A stretch of 38,428 nt of DNA from an uncultured Mollicutes bacterium (GTDB taxonomy: Bacteria; Bacillota_I; Bacilli_A; Acholeplasmatales; Anaeroplasmataceae): NCBI GenBank assembly GCA_900540175.1, contig UQFG01000018.1, positions 1-38,428 on the forward strand, read 5' to 3'. Within the stretch, counting starts at the first letter, position 1; every line of letters begins with the position of its first letter. The notes beneath the pieces were generated by a model, which had not been told where the DNA came from, did no database searches, and saw only the letters and a program-made list of their open reading frames with translations. Made by a program: the position numbers and the translations under genes. This document shows, one piece after another, positions 1-7,166 of the stretch.

Positions 1-22
1 CAGACGTGTGCTCTTCCGATCT
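1..22. other. Illumina TruSeq adapter remnant
   Basis: The first 22 bases are identical to the 3' part of the standard Illumina TruSeq read-2 adapter (it ends GCTCTTCCGATCT). This is not genomic sequence. It shows that the contig was assembled from incompletely trimmed short reads and that position 1 is a contig end. Bases 23-135 hold no gene that I can support. Confidence 0.95.
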
Positions 23-52
23 AGCTGAGTCTTTCAACTGCCTAAAATATAT

Positions 53-74
53 TTGACTTACATATATAAGTCAA
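53..74. repeat. 8-bp inverted repeat downstream of tRNA-Ser
   Basis: TTGACTTA (53-60) and TAAGTCAA (67-74) form a perfect 8-bp dyad with a 6-base loop. It lies about 60 bases past the 3' end of the minus-strand tRNA. It could be part of a weak terminator for that transcript, but the following bases are only moderately U-rich, so the role is uncertain. Confidence 0.4.
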
Positions 75-135
75 GTTCCAAGTACAAATACCCATTTTTT
101 TCAAATATCTGTGGGTGTTCGACTGTATTACCTAT

Positions 136-226
136 TGGCGGAGCAGAAGGGATTCGAACCCTTGCACCAGTTACCCGGCCTACTTCCTTAGCAGGGAAGC
201 CTCTTGAGCCTCTTGAGTACTACTCC
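136..226 (-). tRNA. tRNA-Ser (anticodon GCU)
   Basis: Read on the minus strand this folds as a class II tRNA of 91 nt including an encoded CCA. The acceptor arm is GGAGTAG/CTGCTCC with discriminator G. The anticodon loop CTGCTAA (188-194) gives anticodon GCU, which reads the serine codons AGC and AGU. A long variable arm typical of tRNA-Ser follows, then a T arm with the GGTTCGAATCC signature. It has its own consensus promoter just upstream, so it is probably transcribed alone, although read-through from the PP2C gene upstream on the same strand is possible because no terminator is visible between them. Confidence 0.96.
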
Positions 227-231
227 GAATC

Positions 232-292
232 TTAAGCGCTTTTTATTATAACGTAAATTAAAATGGTTGTCAATAAATTTAAGCGCTTTTTA
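232..292. repeat. Pair of 14-bp direct repeats bracketing the tRNA promoter
   Basis: TTAAGCGCTTTTTA occurs at 232-245 and again at 279-292. One copy overlaps the transcription start just past the -10 box and the other lies just upstream of the -35 box. The start-to-start distance is 47 bp. Each copy contains the 8-bp palindrome AAGCGCTT. The arrangement resembles a two-site operator, but no cognate regulator is identified. Confidence 0.7.
245..273 (-). promoter_or_regulatory. Consensus sigma-A promoter of tRNA-Ser
   Basis: On the minus strand TTGACA (268-273), a 17-bp spacer and TATAAT (245-250) match the sigma-A consensus perfectly. The predicted start near 238 lies about 12 bases before the tRNA 5' end at 226. 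Such strong promoters are typical of stable RNA genes. Confidence 0.9.
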
Positions 293-302
293 AAGGTTAT
301 TG

Positions 303-1112
303 CTATAAGGTGATTTTAATCATAGTCATGTCATCTAAAACTTTAAATCGAGGGTAAAGATTGCAAAGAGGATCTTGTTTGGCTTTGGCAACAATGTCCT
401 TGAATTCTTGTGCAAGATTTAAACTTTTTTTAAACATTTCTTGCCAAGAAGTATAAATTTTAAGTTCTTCAAATGCTAAAGCGATACCGTCGGTATAAAG
501 ATAGATTTCTTCTAAAAGGTCTTGATCTTCTTCAAACGTCAGATAATCGTAATAAGGGTCGGGCGATAAAGTATAAATCGCATACCCTCCTTTTTGGTTC
601 ATTTTTTTGCGGTTTCGGATTAATGTGTCCGTAATGTATTTTTTGGCATCCAGGACGGAAATGTTTTTTTCTTTGGCGATTTCTTTCATTTCCTTCAGAG
701 CTTGTTGATCCAACTCCGGTAAATCCTTTAATAAAAGACGTTTTAAAGTGCCGTCTTTGTATTTTAAAAGGATTTCACAATCTCCGATGGTGTGGCAGAT
801 GATTTTGCGATCTTTGATTTCTACCCAAGCCAGTCCTGCGCTTGGATAATAATCGGGATTGACGGTGTGAGTCAGTCGGTTGAATTCACAGTAGGCTTCT
901 CGGGCAATGAAATTCAATTTTTCCACAACGTTTTGTTCCGTAGGTTTTAACTGGTTTTTAATGAAACTTACAAACCAAGATGCTTCAGACGGTAGGATGC
1001 CGTTTTTTTGAAGAGGCGTGGCACCATCCATTACCATGTAGTAGGTTTGTCCGATCACATAACGATCTTCGTTATAATAATGTGCTTTACGGGTTTGTTT
1101 TTCAATGTTCAT
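303..1112 (-). CDS. PP2C-family protein phosphatase
   Basis: This 269-residue protein has the scattered aspartate motifs of PPM/PP2C metal-dependent Ser/Thr phosphatases: NEDRY near the N-terminus, VMDGAT in place of the usual DGxGG, GDC about residue 145, YTDG about residue 215 and DDMT at the C-terminus. All the metal-binding aspartates expected for activity appear present. It probably dephosphorylates a phospho-Ser/Thr protein in the cytoplasm, but the substrate and any partner kinase are unknown and no kinase lies in the window. I chose ATG 1112, preceded by AAAGGAT at a good distance, rather than an upstream in-frame start that would overlap the preceding gene. It is the last gene of a tight three-gene unit, 14 bases after the TPR-like membrane protein. 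It ends on TAG. Confidence 0.8.
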   Translation of the reverse strand: MNIEKQTRKAHYYNEDRYVIGQTYYMVMDGATPLQKNGILPSEASWFVSFIKNQLKPTEQNVVEKLNFIAREAYCEFNRLTHTVNPDYYPSAGLAWVEIKDRKIICHTIGDCEILLKYKDGTLKRLLLKDLPELDQQALKEMKEIAKEKNISVLDAKKYITDTLIRNRKKMNQKGGYAIYTLSPDPYYDYLTFEEDQDLLEEIYLYTDGIALAFEELKIYTSWQEMFKKSLNLAQEFKDIVAKAKQDPLCNLYPRFKVLDDMTMIKITL

Positions 1113-1126
1113 AACTTTTAGATCCT

Positions 1127-2215
1127 TTATGTTAAATAAACGGCACATAAAATACCGACGATAAATAGCGCGACACCACTAAGGAAAATCCCCAAATCAT
1201 ACTGAAAATATTTCTTGTTTTTCTGATTGGCTAATAAGTTTAATCCGAAAAGACAAACCGAAAGAAGAACCAACATCAAGGAAAAATAACAAACCATCAT
1301 GGCCGCGATGGCAGCGGGAGTTATTAAATTTGTGAAGATATTGATCGACCCCAGCAAAAAACCCAAAATGGTTGTCATCACGGTTAAAGCCTTGAAATTA
1401 TCTATTTTGACATGATTCAATTCGTCGGTTTTTTCTTTGTTCAAATCATAGGTTTTGATCATGGCGGCTTTGGCTATATACTGTTGGTATTCAACTAGAA
1501 TCGTTTGACGTTCGAAACTTAACCGAACGAGGTGAATGGCTTGATCGATGCAGGAAATTCCTTCTTCGTAGCGTTTTAAAAGAATCAATAGACGACCTTG
1601 ATTGAGGAAGTATTTACTATGAGGTTCCTGTTGACTCATACTTTCGATCTTGGAAAGTAATGCGGATAACAAAGCAATCGTTTCGGGCGTGTCTTTTAAA
1701 TCCAATTGATTTTCAAAATAAAGGCATGTGACTTCAATGTAAAAATTGAGAATGCCGTAATGATTGGAAAATAGCGGATTATCGATCATTTTTTTCAGTT
1801 CCCGCCGATAAGTGAGCAGACTGTTTGATGTTTGATCGGCGGAAAAAGCGGCCAACCAATGAATGAATTGGCTGATTTCAAAACATTTTAAAGCATCCAA
1901 ATAAAATTGATGATAAAAATCATTTAAAATAGAATATTTCGATCGCCGATATTTGGTAAACAACGTAAAGAATAAAATGAAATAGTGTTTTAACGATTCG
2001 TTATCTTTCAAATCGGTCGATGTATTTTGGAATGAAGGATCGGATAAGATATCGTTTTTCATTTTCGCCAATTCCGTTTTAAAGGTATCGACCAACCCTA
2101 AATCGAAGTTGTCGGAAAGAGTTGTTATTTTCACTTCAAAGGATCGATCGTTTACATTATCGGATAACAGTTTTTTTGTTTCGGTTTTTAAATCTTCGAA
2201 TGTTGAATATTCCAT
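1127..2215 (-). CDS. Membrane protein with TPR-like soluble domain
   Basis: The 362-residue protein has a helical, soluble N-terminal part of about 270 residues followed by three hydrophobic segments at roughly 276-296, 301-328 and 341-361. Around residues 200-245 the sequence LNQGRLLILLKRYEEGISC followed by IDQAIHLV resembles a tetratricopeptide repeat, the kind of helical pair used for protein-protein contacts. I do not recognise a family and no catalytic motif is visible. The start ATG is preceded by GAGGTAG at 7 bases. It sits between an esterase gene (17-base gap) and a PP2C phosphatase gene (14-base gap), so co-transcription is very likely. It may anchor or sense for the phosphatase, which is inference from context only. 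Confidence 0.7.
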   Translation of the reverse strand: MEYSTFEDLKTETKKLLSDNVNDRSFEVKITTLSDNFDLGLVDTFKTELAKMKNDILSDPSFQNTSTDLKDNESLKHYFILFFTLFTKYRRSKYSILNDFYHQFYLDALKCFEISQFIHWLAAFSADQTSNSLLTYRRELKKMIDNPLFSNHYGILNFYIEVTCLYFENQLDLKDTPETIALLSALLSKIESMSQQEPHSKYFLNQGRLLILLKRYEEGISCIDQAIHLVRLSFERQTILVEYQQYIAKAAMIKTYDLNKEKTDELNHVKIDNFKALTVMTTILGFLLGSINIFTNLITPAAIAAMMVCYFSLMLVLLSVCLFGLNLLANQKNKKYFQYDLGIFLSGVALFIVGILCAVYLT

Positions 2216-2232
2216 TGGGCTACCTCACTTGT

Positions 2233-3030
2233 TTATAGATGATATAAAATTTGATCGGAATAAAGGAAACTGAAAAAATCAAGCAATTGTTTTTCCCAAC
2301 ATGCTTCACAATGTGTTCCGTTTTCACTGACAACCAATCGTACGTTGGCGCCGTGCTTATTGCAATAATGATATAAAGAAAGACTGCTTTCGTAATAAAG
2401 CGTCGCATCAAATGAATTATCGGAGATTTCTTTTCTTCCGACGTATAAAAACAATTTAACGGAAGGATCGATTTTTTTATTTAAAAACTTCTTGATTTCT
2501 TCCGGGCATAAAAAGCAAGCTGTTGAAAAAGCACCGATTCCGCCGAATGTTTTCGGATACTGATACCCTAAATAAATGGCGGTAATAGCGGCTAAAGAAG
2601 AACCGTAGATGAAACGGTGATCTTCTTTTTGAACTGTCGGGTATTTTTGATCGATATAAGGGATAATCACATGGATGAAGTCGTCGCAAAAAGCGTGACA
2701 GATTTTCACATTATGATGGTGCCACTGTTCATCGGCGGCTTGTTTGATCGGAAAAGGAGTGTATTCGTTGATTCTGCCCATTTCCGATCCGGCATTGTAA
2801 ACGGCGACTCCGATCATGCGATTGCCGGTTACGGCGGCCATATATCCCATATATTTGGTTGCCCGAATGGAGCGGTGATAAGTGGCATGACTGTCTTTAA
2901 ATGCATTTTGGCCGTCTAATAAATAAAGGGTATCGAATCGGGTGTTGTTATCGTAATCTCTGGGAATGGATATTTCCAATTTGATTTCTTTCCGCGATTT
3001 CGGAAGATAAAGTTTATAGTATTCGATCAT
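2233..3030 (-). CDS. Alpha/beta-hydrolase esterase (esterase D / Fes-like fold)
   Basis: This 265-residue cytoplasmic protein resembles the putative esterase family (PF00756). It has the LYLLDGQNAF strand-turn near residue 40, a nucleophile elbow GSSLAA with Ser145, and a late histidine (H240 in NGTHCEACW) that completes a Ser-His-acid triad. There is no signal peptide. The physiological ester substrate is unknown; related enzymes act on siderophore esters, acetylated sugars or S-formylglutathione. ATG 3030 is preferred because AGGTGAT lies five bases upstream; the in-frame TTG immediately before would sit inside that ribosome site. It is first of the three minus-strand genes ending with the PP2C gene and probably carries their promoter (TATAAT on the minus strand at 3051-3056). 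Confidence 0.8.
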   Translation of the reverse strand: MIEYYKLYLPKSRKEIKLEISIPRDYDNNTRFDTLYLLDGQNAFKDSHATYHRSIRATKYMGYMAAVTGNRMIGVAVYNAGSEMGRINEYTPFPIKQAADEQWHHHNVKICHAFCDDFIHVIIPYIDQKYPTVQKEDHRFIYGSSLAAITAIYLGYQYPKTFGGIGAFSTACFLCPEEIKKFLNKKIDPSVKLFLYVGRKEISDNSFDATLYYESSLSLYHYCNKHGANVRLVVSENGTHCEACWEKQLLDFFSFLYSDQILYHL

Positions 3031-3050
3031 CAAATCACCTTCTTGATACT

Positions 3051-3104
3051 ATTATAAATGAAAATAAGAAAAAAAGTATATACATTTTTCTTTTATGGTA
3101 TAAT
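3051..3104. promoter_or_regulatory. Divergent promoter region (esterase operon and flavodoxin-like gene)
   Basis: A minus-strand TATAAT (3051-3056) faces the esterase operon. A plus-strand extended -10, TGGTATAAT (3096-3104), faces the flavodoxin-like gene. Neither has a good -35 match at the proper distance. The plus-strand promoter is the better of the two because of its TGn extension. Confidence 0.55.
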
Positions 3105-3128
3105 TTTTAGTAGAAAGGAAGTGTTTTT

Positions 3129-3650
3129 ATGTTGGATGCGATTCTTTATCATTCTGTTTGCGGTCACACCAAAAAATATGCGCTTGCCCTCTCCGAACGT
3201 TTGAATGTGCCGGCTTATTCGCTGAAAGAAGCCAAAAAAAAGCTGTCAAAAGGCAGTTCGGTTTTATTCATGTCTTGGATTTGTGAAGACCAGTTGGTTC
3301 GATTCGAACGGTTGATTCGGTATCAGGTCGTTGCGGCGATCGGAGTCGGAATCATGCCGAAAACACTGGAATACACAGAGAAAATCAAAAACGAAAGTTT
3401 TCTGTATTGCCCCTTTTTTTATCTTCGTGGCGGTATTCGACGCAAGAAATTATCGTTTTTCAAGCGCTTGTCGTTAAGATCCATCGCAAATGATTTGTCC
3501 TTTAAATTATTGGAGAAGCGCATACAACCGGAAGAAGTAGGTGTATTGGATGCGATTTTGCATGATTTGGATTATTCCGATATATCGGATTTAAATGAGT
3601 TTTTAAACTGGTACGATCAAAAAAGCGAACAGGAAAATTGGATTGCATAA
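3129..3650 (+). CDS. Flavodoxin-like domain protein
   Basis: The 173-residue protein begins with a flavodoxin-type strand and phosphate loop (ILYHSVCGHTKKYA, residues 5-18), where the S/T-G-H-T-K pattern normally binds FMN phosphate. SVLFMSWICED about residue 45 matches the second strand of flavodoxin-domain proteins. The C-terminal half is basic and helical and matches nothing I recognise. It could carry FMN in electron transfer or serve a regulatory role; FMN binding is inference. The ATG is preceded by AGAAAGGAAGTG. It stands alone between a divergent promoter and a strong terminator. Confidence 0.6.
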   Translation: MLDAILYHSVCGHTKKYALALSERLNVPAYSLKEAKKKLSKGSSVLFMSWICEDQLVRFERLIRYQVVAAIGVGIMPKTLEYTEKIKNESFLYCPFFYLRGGIRRKKLSFFKRLSLRSIANDLSFKLLEKRIQPEEVGVLDAILHDLDYSDISDLNEFLNWYDQKSEQENWIA

Positions 3651-3651
3651 A

Positions 3652-3680
3652 AAAAACTTATGGCTGAACCATAAGTTTTT
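3652..3680. terminator. Bidirectional intrinsic terminator
   Basis: AAAAACTTATGG (3652-3663) pairs with CCATAAGTTTTT (3669-3680) around a 5-base loop. A-rich and T-rich flanks make it usable from both sides, so it ends the flavodoxin-like gene and the convergent XRE pair. Confidence 0.85.
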
Positions 3681-4038
3681 AAAACAATTCCGTACCCAAA
3701 ATAATTTTTTGAATCAGTTTTTGCTGTTCATCGGTACAAGAAGAAATCAAAGACATTAAATCTTTTTCCAGGATCGTTTTGGCAATAAAAGAGGTATAAT
3801 CTTTTTGTCGGTCAAAACCGAGATCGCGATTGTATTCTTCCTTTTCGACATCAAGCAAAAAGTTGACGCTGACATTGAATGCATTGGCCAAGGTTTTGAT
3901 ATTGGTGATATTCGGTTCGGTCCGTCCGGTTTCCCAATCACAAATCGTATGGCGTCTGATATTGATCAGCATGGCCAAATCGTCTTGGGAAAGTTTGGCC
4001 GATTTTCTTAAAAAACGAATCTTATCAGAATATTCCAT
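3679..4038 (-). CDS. XRE-family transcriptional regulator (second of a tandem pair)
   Basis: The 119-residue protein has an N-terminal helix-turn-helix of the Cro/CI (HTH_3) type at residues 5-60. The recognition segment is RRHTICDWETGRTEP and is followed by the usual ALANAF/VSVNFLL end of the domain. The C-terminal 55 residues are a short helical tail, too small for a ligand domain. It starts directly after the TAA of its upstream paralog (TAAATG), with AGGAG in the paralog's last codons as ribosome site, so the two are translated from one mRNA. Its target is unknown; self-regulation is the default expectation. Confidence 0.88.
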   Translation of the reverse strand: MEYSDKIRFLRKSAKLSQDDLAMLINIRRHTICDWETGRTEPNITNIKTLANAFNVSVNFLLDVEKEEYNRDLGFDRQKDYTSFIAKTILEKDLMSLISSCTDEQQKLIQKIILGTELF

Positions 4039-4395
4039 TTAGAATTCTCCTTTGTTGAAATTTTTAAGTGCTACGATGATGGATCTTAACCGTTCTTGCT
4101 GATCGATTGGCATTTCCAAAGTTTGTGCAATTAAATTATGTTCCAACTCGCTCTTAGGACAATATTTTTTCAAAACAACATGATCTAGATTTCCATCGGT
4201 ATTATCAAAGCCGATCAAATAGTCTACAGTAATATGAAAAGCTTCGGCTACGGCTTTTAAATAAGGAATACTTGGTTCTGTTCTGCCGGATTCCCAATCG
4301 CAGATTGTATGTCTTTTGATGTTCAGTTTCTCGGCTAATTCGTCTTGAGTCATATGATAGTATTTTCTGAAATAACGGATTACATCACTATACAT
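4039..4395 (-). CDS. XRE-family transcriptional regulator (first of a tandem pair)
   Basis: The 118-residue protein has an N-terminal Cro/CI helix-turn-helix at residues 5-62 with recognition segment KRHTICDWESGRTEP, almost the same as in the gene just downstream. The C-terminal tail is helical and differs from that of its partner. AGGAGG lies 11 bases before the ATG and a minus-strand promoter is visible further up. The pair probably arose by duplication and may bind the same operator as homo- or heterodimers. Neighbouring targets could include their own promoter or the divergent MATE gene, which is inference. Confidence 0.88.
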   Translation of the reverse strand: MYSDVIRYFRKYYHMTQDELAEKLNIKRHTICDWESGRTEPSIPYLKAVAEAFHITVDYLIGFDNTDGNLDHVVLKKYCPKSELEHNLIAQTLEMPIDQQERLRSIIVALKNFNKGEF

Positions 4396-4422
4396 GGTTC
4401 GCAGTTCCTCCTATTGGAGTAT

Positions 4423-4451
4423 ATCATACCATAAACATCAAAAAATGACAA
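4423..4451 (-). promoter_or_regulatory. Promoter of the XRE pair
   Basis: On the minus strand TTGTCA (4446-4451), 17 bp and TATGAT (4423-4428) form a good sigma-A promoter. The small dyad GTAT-ATC-ATAC (4419-4429) overlaps the -10 box and is a candidate self-operator. Confidence 0.65.
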
Positions 4452-4511
4452 ATTTTATAAAATGCAAAAAGTATTCTAAATAAATGTATTTTCAATAATA
4501 TTTTAGCGGCT

Positions 4512-4538
4512 AAATCGGGTATAAACCCGATTTTTTTA
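4512..4538 (+). terminator. Orphan intrinsic terminator
   Basis: AAATCGGGT (4512-4520) pairs with ACCCGATTT (4525-4533) around the loop ATAA and is followed by a run of T on the plus strand only. No plus-strand gene precedes it, since the XRE pair runs away on the minus strand. It may end a small RNA or be an attenuator in a long leader for the MATE gene. Confidence 0.7.
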
Positions 4539-4614
4539 GTAAAAAACAAAAATATTTTTATAATAATTTATTTTTAAAAAAAATATTTTAATCTTAGGTA
4601 ATCTTGTGAAAACT

Positions 4615-4648
4615 CCCTTTAACATGAACTACACTTCATGTTAAAGGG
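4615..4648. repeat. Perfect 14-bp inverted repeat upstream of the MATE gene
   Basis: CCCTTTAACATGAA (4615-4628) and TTCATGTTAAAGGG (4635-4648) are perfectly complementary around CTACAC. No T-run follows on either strand, so this is not a standard terminator. It may be a protein operator or a stable RNA hairpin. The rest of the 4396-4772 gap is very AT-rich; a weak -10 (TAAAAT, 4730-4735) precedes the MATE gene. Confidence 0.75.
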
Positions 4649-4772
4649 GTAAATTGTCCGATTTTTGTTTTACGATTCAATAATGAAAAAAAGTGACCTG
4701 TTTTCTCTTTACTTTTTCAAAAATTGAGATAAAATAGTAAGGGTTTGTTTTTAGATGAAAAGAGGGAGAAAT

Positions 4773-6239
4773 ATGATACAATTGGTCAAAAAATTGTTTG
4801 AACCGCTGGATTTATCGAAGGGTTCGATTTGGAAAGTGATTTTATGGTTTTCCGTTCCGATCTTGCTGAGTTATTTGTTTCAACAAGTTTATACCATTGC
4901 CGATGCGGCTATCTGCGGCCAGTTTTTGAATTCCAATCAAGTGGCCGGTGTCAATAATACCGGTAATATCGTGTTTATTGTTTTACAGTTCGCTTTCGGT
5001 TGTACGGCCGGTTTTTCGGTTGTGACCGCCAATCGTATCGGTAAAAAAGATATGGCCGGTGTCAAGCAATCCCTTGCCGTTCAGATTTTACTTTGTTTAC
5101 TGATCAGTGTGATTTTAACGATCGTCGCTTGTCTTTGCGTCAATCCCCTTTTGGCTTTGATCGGACTTAAACCTTCGGAAAATCCGGTTCAAAACGAAAT
5201 TTATCAGTCGGCTTATCGCTACGTCTTCATTATTTTTATCGGTACGGCCGCACAAATCTATTACAATTTGATTTGTTCTTTTTTGCGTAGCATCGGCGAT
5301 TCCCTTACACCTCTTTTATTTTTGATTTTTTCAACGCTTTTGAATATTGTTTTAGATTTGTTGTTTATTGCCGGATGGAAAATGGGTGTGGAAGGGGCTG
5401 CGATTGCAACCGTCATTGCGCAGGCCGTATCGGCGGTTTCCTGTTTTGTTTATACGTTTTACCGATATAAGGAATATCGCCTTGGTTTAAACGATTTTTC
5501 CTGGCAAACCAAAGCGGTTTTAAAACATCTTAAATTGGGCTTACCGCTTGCGTTTCAATTTTCGATTTTGGCCATCGGTTTAATCGTCGTCCAGGCGGTG
5601 ATCGTTCAGTTCGATACCAGTTTAAGCGGGGAAGTCGTCGTGTCTTATGCTCAAAACGGGTTTGGTGCGGCTACGAAATTAAATAATTTTTTGATGTGTC
5701 CGTTTAATGCGTTGGGAACGGCGATGCTTTCTTTTTGTGGACAGAATGCCGGTGCCAATCAAACCAAACGGATCAAAAAAGGCGTCACTCAGGCATTGCT
5801 CATCGTTTTAGTGGAATATGTCGTTTTTGCGGGAGTTGGTCTTTTATTGACTTTAAATGGATTTTATCTTTACATTTTTTATTCTCCGGATAAAATCAAT
5901 GCTCAGACCATTCATTACGGAAACATCTACCTTTATTGTGATCTCGGTTTGTATTTTATTTTGGGATTTTTGTTTGTTTTCAGAAACGCTTTGCAAGGCG
6001 TTGGCAGAGCCTTGTTTCCTTTTTTGGCGGGAATCGGAGAACTGGTAGGAAGAATTGCGGTTTGTCTTATTTTACCGACCGCGATCAATGGCGGACCGAT
6101 TTCGACGGAAGCCAAACCCGAAGCGCTCATCGGGTTGGCGTTTGCCGATCCTTTGGCTTGGCTTTTCGCCGTATTATTAATGCTTTACGGAGTCGTTTTC
6201 TATATTTACAAAAGAAAAGATACACCTCTTAAATATTAA
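4773..6239 (+). CDS. MATE-family multidrug/Na+ antiporter
   Basis: This 488-residue integral membrane protein has about 12 hydrophobic helices arranged in two homologous halves, the standard layout of MATE exporters (usual length 440-490). The N-terminal WFSVPILLSYLFQQVYTIAD and the later FNALGTAMLSFCGQNAGAN segments are typical of the DinF/NorM-like branch common in Firmicutes. It exports cationic drugs or metabolites in exchange for Na+ or H+; the substrate cannot be told from sequence. ATG 4773 is chosen over an in-frame ATG 18 bases upstream because GAGGGAG sits at the right distance from 4773 only. It is monocistronic, with an unusual structured region upstream and a terminator downstream. 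Confidence 0.92.
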   Translation: MIQLVKKLFEPLDLSKGSIWKVILWFSVPILLSYLFQQVYTIADAAICGQFLNSNQVAGVNNTGNIVFIVLQFAFGCTAGFSVVTANRIGKKDMAGVKQSLAVQILLCLLISVILTIVACLCVNPLLALIGLKPSENPVQNEIYQSAYRYVFIIFIGTAAQIYYNLICSFLRSIGDSLTPLLFLIFSTLLNIVLDLLFIAGWKMGVEGAAIATVIAQAVSAVSCFVYTFYRYKEYRLGLNDFSWQTKAVLKHLKLGLPLAFQFSILAIGLIVVQAVIVQFDTSLSGEVVVSYAQNGFGAATKLNNFLMCPFNALGTAMLSFCGQNAGANQTKRIKKGVTQALLIVLVEYVVFAGVGLLLTLNGFYLYIFYSPDKINAQTIHYGNIYLYCDLGLYFILGFLFVFRNALQGVGRALFPFLAGIGELVGRIAVCLILPTAINGGPISTEAKPEALIGLAFADPLAWLFAVLLMLYGVVFYIYKRKDTPLKY

Positions 6240-6259
6240 AAAACACTTCTTTAAGTGAA

Positions 6260-6295
6260 AAAAAGACAAAACAATTCGAACTGTTTTGTCTTTTT
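6260..6295. terminator. Bidirectional terminator after the MATE gene
   Basis: AAAAAGACAAAACA (6260-6273) pairs with TGTTTTGTCTTTTT (6282-6295). The T-run on either strand lets it serve the MATE gene and the convergent unknown gene. Confidence 0.85.
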
Positions 6296-6312
6296 AATTT
6301 TATAGAACCTGA

Positions 6313-6960
6313 TTAATCGATGATTCCGCCGGTTGCGCCTTCGATATAGTCGTTGTAGTTCATTTTTAAAATGTAGTGATGGGATTTGGATTTGCCGTTT
6401 TCTTCGGTATTGTAAGAAACGTAGATGTATAAAGGAATCGAGTCGATGTGGATAAACGGAAGTTTGCCTTTAACCGGTAAATCGGGTAATCCGGAAATGG
6501 TGGCACTCCGATAATTGCTTTGGGCTTTTTCAAGCGATTCGTAAAGCGTCAGGGCACTGGAAAACTGGTAGGTGCGGTTAACGCCGATCCAATTGGAACA
6601 CATCGCTAGTTTGACTTTGATGTTGCCGACTTTTTTTTCATCGGATTGGTCATTTTTATAGGCGGAAACTCTGAATTTGGCACTGCTTTGATTTTGTTTA
6701 TCCTCGGTATCTTTTTTATCAATATAATCGGTACAAGTTACCAATAAGTTAAAATCCGGTAAAGAAGATAAAGAACCATGTGTCACATCGACGTCTTTGG
6801 TTTCCGTTTCAAACGGGACGACTTTGTTTTGGTTGTAGTATTCAACGTACTGGATCGGGATGAAGATCGCCAAAAAAAGAACGATGACACTTAAAATCAA
6901 CAGTAGATAAGTCAAAGGGCTTCTTTTCGGAAATTTCCATTTTTTGTCTTTCTTTTTCAT
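6313..6960 (-). CDS. Membrane-anchored protein of unknown function
   Basis: I do not recognise this 215-residue protein. It has a short, very basic N-terminus, one membrane segment at about residues 16-38 (rich in L, I and V), and a hydrophilic remainder of about 175 residues with a mixed beta character, most likely outside the cell. It has no lipobox and no clear cleavage site, so it is probably a single-pass anchored protein. The start at 6960 is supported by GAGGTG seven bases upstream; a longer open frame extends upstream but lacks a ribosome site. An extended -10 (TGCTATAAT on the minus strand, TATAAT at 6992-6997) precedes it. Confidence 0.65.
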   Translation of the reverse strand: MKKKDKKWKFPKRSPLTYLLLILSVIVLFLAIFIPIQYVEYYNQNKVVPFETETKDVDVTHGSLSSLPDFNLLVTCTDYIDKKDTEDKQNQSSAKFRVSAYKNDQSDEKKVGNIKVKLAMCSNWIGVNRTYQFSSALTLYESLEKAQSNYRSATISGLPDLPVKGKLPFIHIDSIPLYIYVSYNTEENGKSKSHHYILKMNYNDYIEGATGGIID

Positions 6961-6991
6961 GGGATGCACCTCGTGTTTTTCTTTCGTTTTT

Positions 6992-7000
6992 ATTATAGCA
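6992..7000 (-). promoter_or_regulatory. Extended -10 promoter of the membrane-anchored unknown
   Basis: TGCTATAAT on the minus strand with no good -35 match at 16-18 bp. An extended -10 can compensate for this. Confidence 0.55.
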
Positions 7001-7069
7001 AAGATTTCCTGTATTTTCACTATTCGTTTTAAAAAAGATTTTCTATCTGGGATAAAAAGGGTTTTTCGA

Positions 7070-7098
7070 TTGACTAAAGTAAGAAAAATAGGTATAAT
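7070..7098 (+). promoter_or_regulatory. Promoter of rny
   Basis: TTGACT (7070-7075), a 17-bp spacer and TATAAT (7093-7098) match sigma-A at 11 of 12 positions. The resulting leader is about 60 bases. Confidence 0.85.
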
Positions 7099-7166
7099 AA
7101 ATAATGTGATTTCTGAATAAAGAAAGTACATTAGAATTAAAAACTATTGAATAAGGGGGATCGATC

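Noticed and set aside
53..235. Plus-strand open frame of 60 codons
   Set aside because: It runs antisense through the tRNA-Ser gene and has no ribosome site; it is chance coding.
4615..4648. MerR-type operator reading of the 14-bp dyad
   Set aside because: There is no promoter with a 19-bp spacer around the dyad and no MerR gene nearby.
4755..4772. Upstream ATG for the MATE gene
   Set aside because: The GAGGGAG ribosome site lies after this ATG and fits the ATG at 4773.
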